Source: an uncultured Anaerolineales bacterium (GTDB lineage: Bacteria > Chloroflexota > Anaerolineae > Aggregatilineales > Aggregatilineaceae). Taken from it: a DNA stretch of 64,000 nt. The stretch covers positions 30,141 to 94,140 of the forward strand of contig CAKZOB010000079.1 in assembly GCA_937135955.1 (NCBI GenBank), in the 5' to 3' direction. The notes under the pieces are model-generated. The model saw only the letters and a list, made by a program, of their open reading frames with translations. It made no database searches and was not told the DNA's origin. The position numbers were made by a program, and so were the translations under genes. The number at the start of each line of letters is the position of its first letter. Position 1 is the first letter of the stretch. Below, one piece after another: positions 63,730 through 64,000 of the stretch.

Positions 63730-64000
63730 ATGAGCAAGATGAACCTTTTTTCTCAGGCACAGGAACAATTGCGTAACCTGCCCAGAAGGGTATCACTGGT
63801 CGTCATTCACCCCGATTTCCACGGCCACAACAGACTCCTCGGTCAGGTGCTGGCCGACCCTGCTCTCAGGATTATCTTCATCACTGTCCCCTACCCGCGC
63901 TGCACGCTCAAGGAATTCGTCGCCCTGCTGCAGGACGCGCTCATCTCTCAATCGAAGACTTCGCTGAGTCTGCCGACCTCAGCCAACGAGGCCGCTGCCG
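63730..64000 (+). CDS. Uncharacterised protein, N-terminal part (cut by window end)
   Basis: Ninety codons are visible from ATG 63730 to the window end. GGATGGAGAGAGA lies just upstream. The start reads MSKMNLFSQAQEQLRN, followed by VSLVVIHPDFHGHNRLLGQVL, a strand-helix pattern, and IIFITVPYPRC. No family is recognised. It has no signal peptide. The strong promoter at 63604 supports it being a real gene. Confidence 0.75.
   Translation, partial: MSKMNLFSQAQEQLRNLPRRVSLVVIHPDFHGHNRLLGQVLADPALRIIFITVPYPRCTLKEFVALLQDALISQSKTSLSLPTSANEAAA

Overview
The window is GC-rich, gene-dense bacterial chromosome. It has no phage, plasmid or transposase genes, no rRNA and no CRISPR array. The best fit is a Chloroflexota bacterium of the Anaerolineae type; this is an inference. 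It rests on many secreted proteins with Thr-Pro-rich 'TPTAT' linkers next to LysM domains, NBR1-like Ig domains on kinases, many lipoproteins without outer-membrane genes, an F420-type (LLM) oxidoreductase, a T-box riboswitch, and a VKOR/DsbA pair instead of DsbB.

Layout: 1-4.6 kb carries the start of purB (cut by the window edge), two small unknown genes, a GNAT-type acyltransferase, an orphan sugar-binding lipoprotein and a small HEAT-like protein. 4.6-8.5 kb is a minus-strand operon, a methyltransferase followed by valS, behind a T-box leader whose specifier reads GUC (valine). 8.5-15.5 kb holds a VTT membrane protein, udk, tRNA-Thr, mutL, an LLM oxidoreductase and secDF. 15.7-28.9 kb is a cell-surface region: two glycosidase-like proteins that each lack one catalytic acid, a NUDIX hydrolase, an SPFH/SHOCT module, a GT39-type membrane glycosyltransferase, a NERD protein and a tandem pair of LysM proteins. 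29-38.8 kb has a zinc dehydrogenase, a response regulator-ATPase/sirtuin/histidine kinase operon, a sugar nucleotidyltransferase with a rhodanese lipoprotein, an ECF sigma/anti-sigma/glutaredoxin/DUF1858 operon, DUF1848 and recA. 38.8-43.4 kb is mostly small metabolic or unknown genes that probably feed into recA transcription. 43.4-43.7 kb is a 257-bp MITE-like element. 43.8-64 kb carries a DsbA-like protein with a 23-C homopolymer, YjbQ, a phosphatase, two Ser/Thr kinases, a third glycosidase-like protein, a heterodimeric ABC exporter, iorAB (IorA without its ferredoxin tail), an L,D-transpeptidase, an S1 protein with tRNA-Ala, VKOR and rel.

How the parts connect: SecDF exports surface proteins, and DsbA plus VKOR can oxidise their cysteines. 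LysM proteins and the L,D-transpeptidase act on or bind the wall. Kinases, the two-component set and the ECF sigma operon sense conditions. Promoters are easy to read: -10 boxes TATAAT or TATACT at 16-18 bp from -35 boxes that often begin TTGT. Hairpin terminators sit between most converging genes. Start codons were chosen by Shine-Dalgarno spacing and promoter position. No obviously new defence or mobile system was found. The strongest leads are the valine T-box operon, the poly-C tract, the degenerate glycosidase pair, the shortened IorA and the sirtuin inside a two-component operon.
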